From Opitutaceae bacterium (GTDB lineage Bacteria > Verrucomicrobiota > Verrucomicrobiia > Opitutales > Opitutaceae), in assembly GCA_016763045.1 (NCBI GenBank), contig JAESUN010000236.1, positions 1 to 5,565 on the forward strand: a DNA stretch of 5,565 nucleotides, read 5' to 3'. Positions 5,534-5,565 of the stretch are shown here, one piece after another; positions within the stretch are counted from its first letter, which is position 1, and each line of letters starts with the position of its first letter. Under the pieces are notes generated by a model. It was given only the letters and a program-made list of their open reading frames with translations, did not search any database and was not told where the DNA came from. Position numbers and translations under genes: made by a program.

Positions 5534-5565
5534 TGGGATAAAACTTCTTCTCTACGAAAAACTAA

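Noticed and set aside
5534..5565. Possible end of a minus-strand gene or a terminator after the hydrolase gene.
   Set aside because: Only 32 bases are available; no hairpin is present and no frame gives a recognisable C-terminus.

Overview
The window is ordinary chromosomal housekeeping DNA of a Gram-negative-type bacterium. The protein set points to the Verrucomicrobiota, perhaps the Opitutae/Puniceicoccales side. The pointers are a ClpX-type ATPase with no zinc-binding N-domain and a long C-terminal extension, an IHF/HU-like protein beside it, a divergent 'RPEMT / GLAYYTG / GMGDVV' histidyl-tRNA synthetase, and UbiE/MenG immediately downstream of clpX. This assignment comes from protein character recalled from memory, not from a search, and is only moderately secure. 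I see no mobile element, CRISPR array, rRNA or tRNA.

Layout. Bases 1-223 hold no convincing gene. They contain several short hairpins ending in a 10-bp terminator-like stem-loop (156-180), then the upstream region of an A-type Fe-S carrier gene on the + strand (224-541). Convergent to it is a minus-strand pair: a ClpX-like unfoldase (2929-1310) followed after only 12 nt by the quinone C-methyltransferase ubiE/menG (1297-593). A 102-bp divergent intergenic region (2930-3031) with GTTGA/TCAAC inverted repeats separates that pair from a plus-strand run: an HU/IHF-family DNA-binding protein (3032-3376), histidyl-tRNA synthetase (3406-4737) and a membrane-anchored alpha/beta hydrolase (4766-5533). 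The gaps in this run are 29 and 28 nt, so one transcript is likely. The last 32 bases carry no recognisable gene.

How the genes relate. They are general cell-maintenance functions (Fe-S maturation, protein unfolding, respiratory quinone synthesis, nucleoid architecture, tRNA charging) plus one serine hydrolase of unknown substrate. No shared pathway is evident, and I see no dedicated new system. The parts most worth following up are the clpX product (no zinc domain, altered pore-facing loop, apparent degenerate repeat of its C-terminal small domain), the histidyl-tRNA synthetase (no canonical motif-3 arginine, altered histidine-pocket positions), the structured leader at 90-180, and the near absence of Shine-Dalgarno sequences in front of all six genes.
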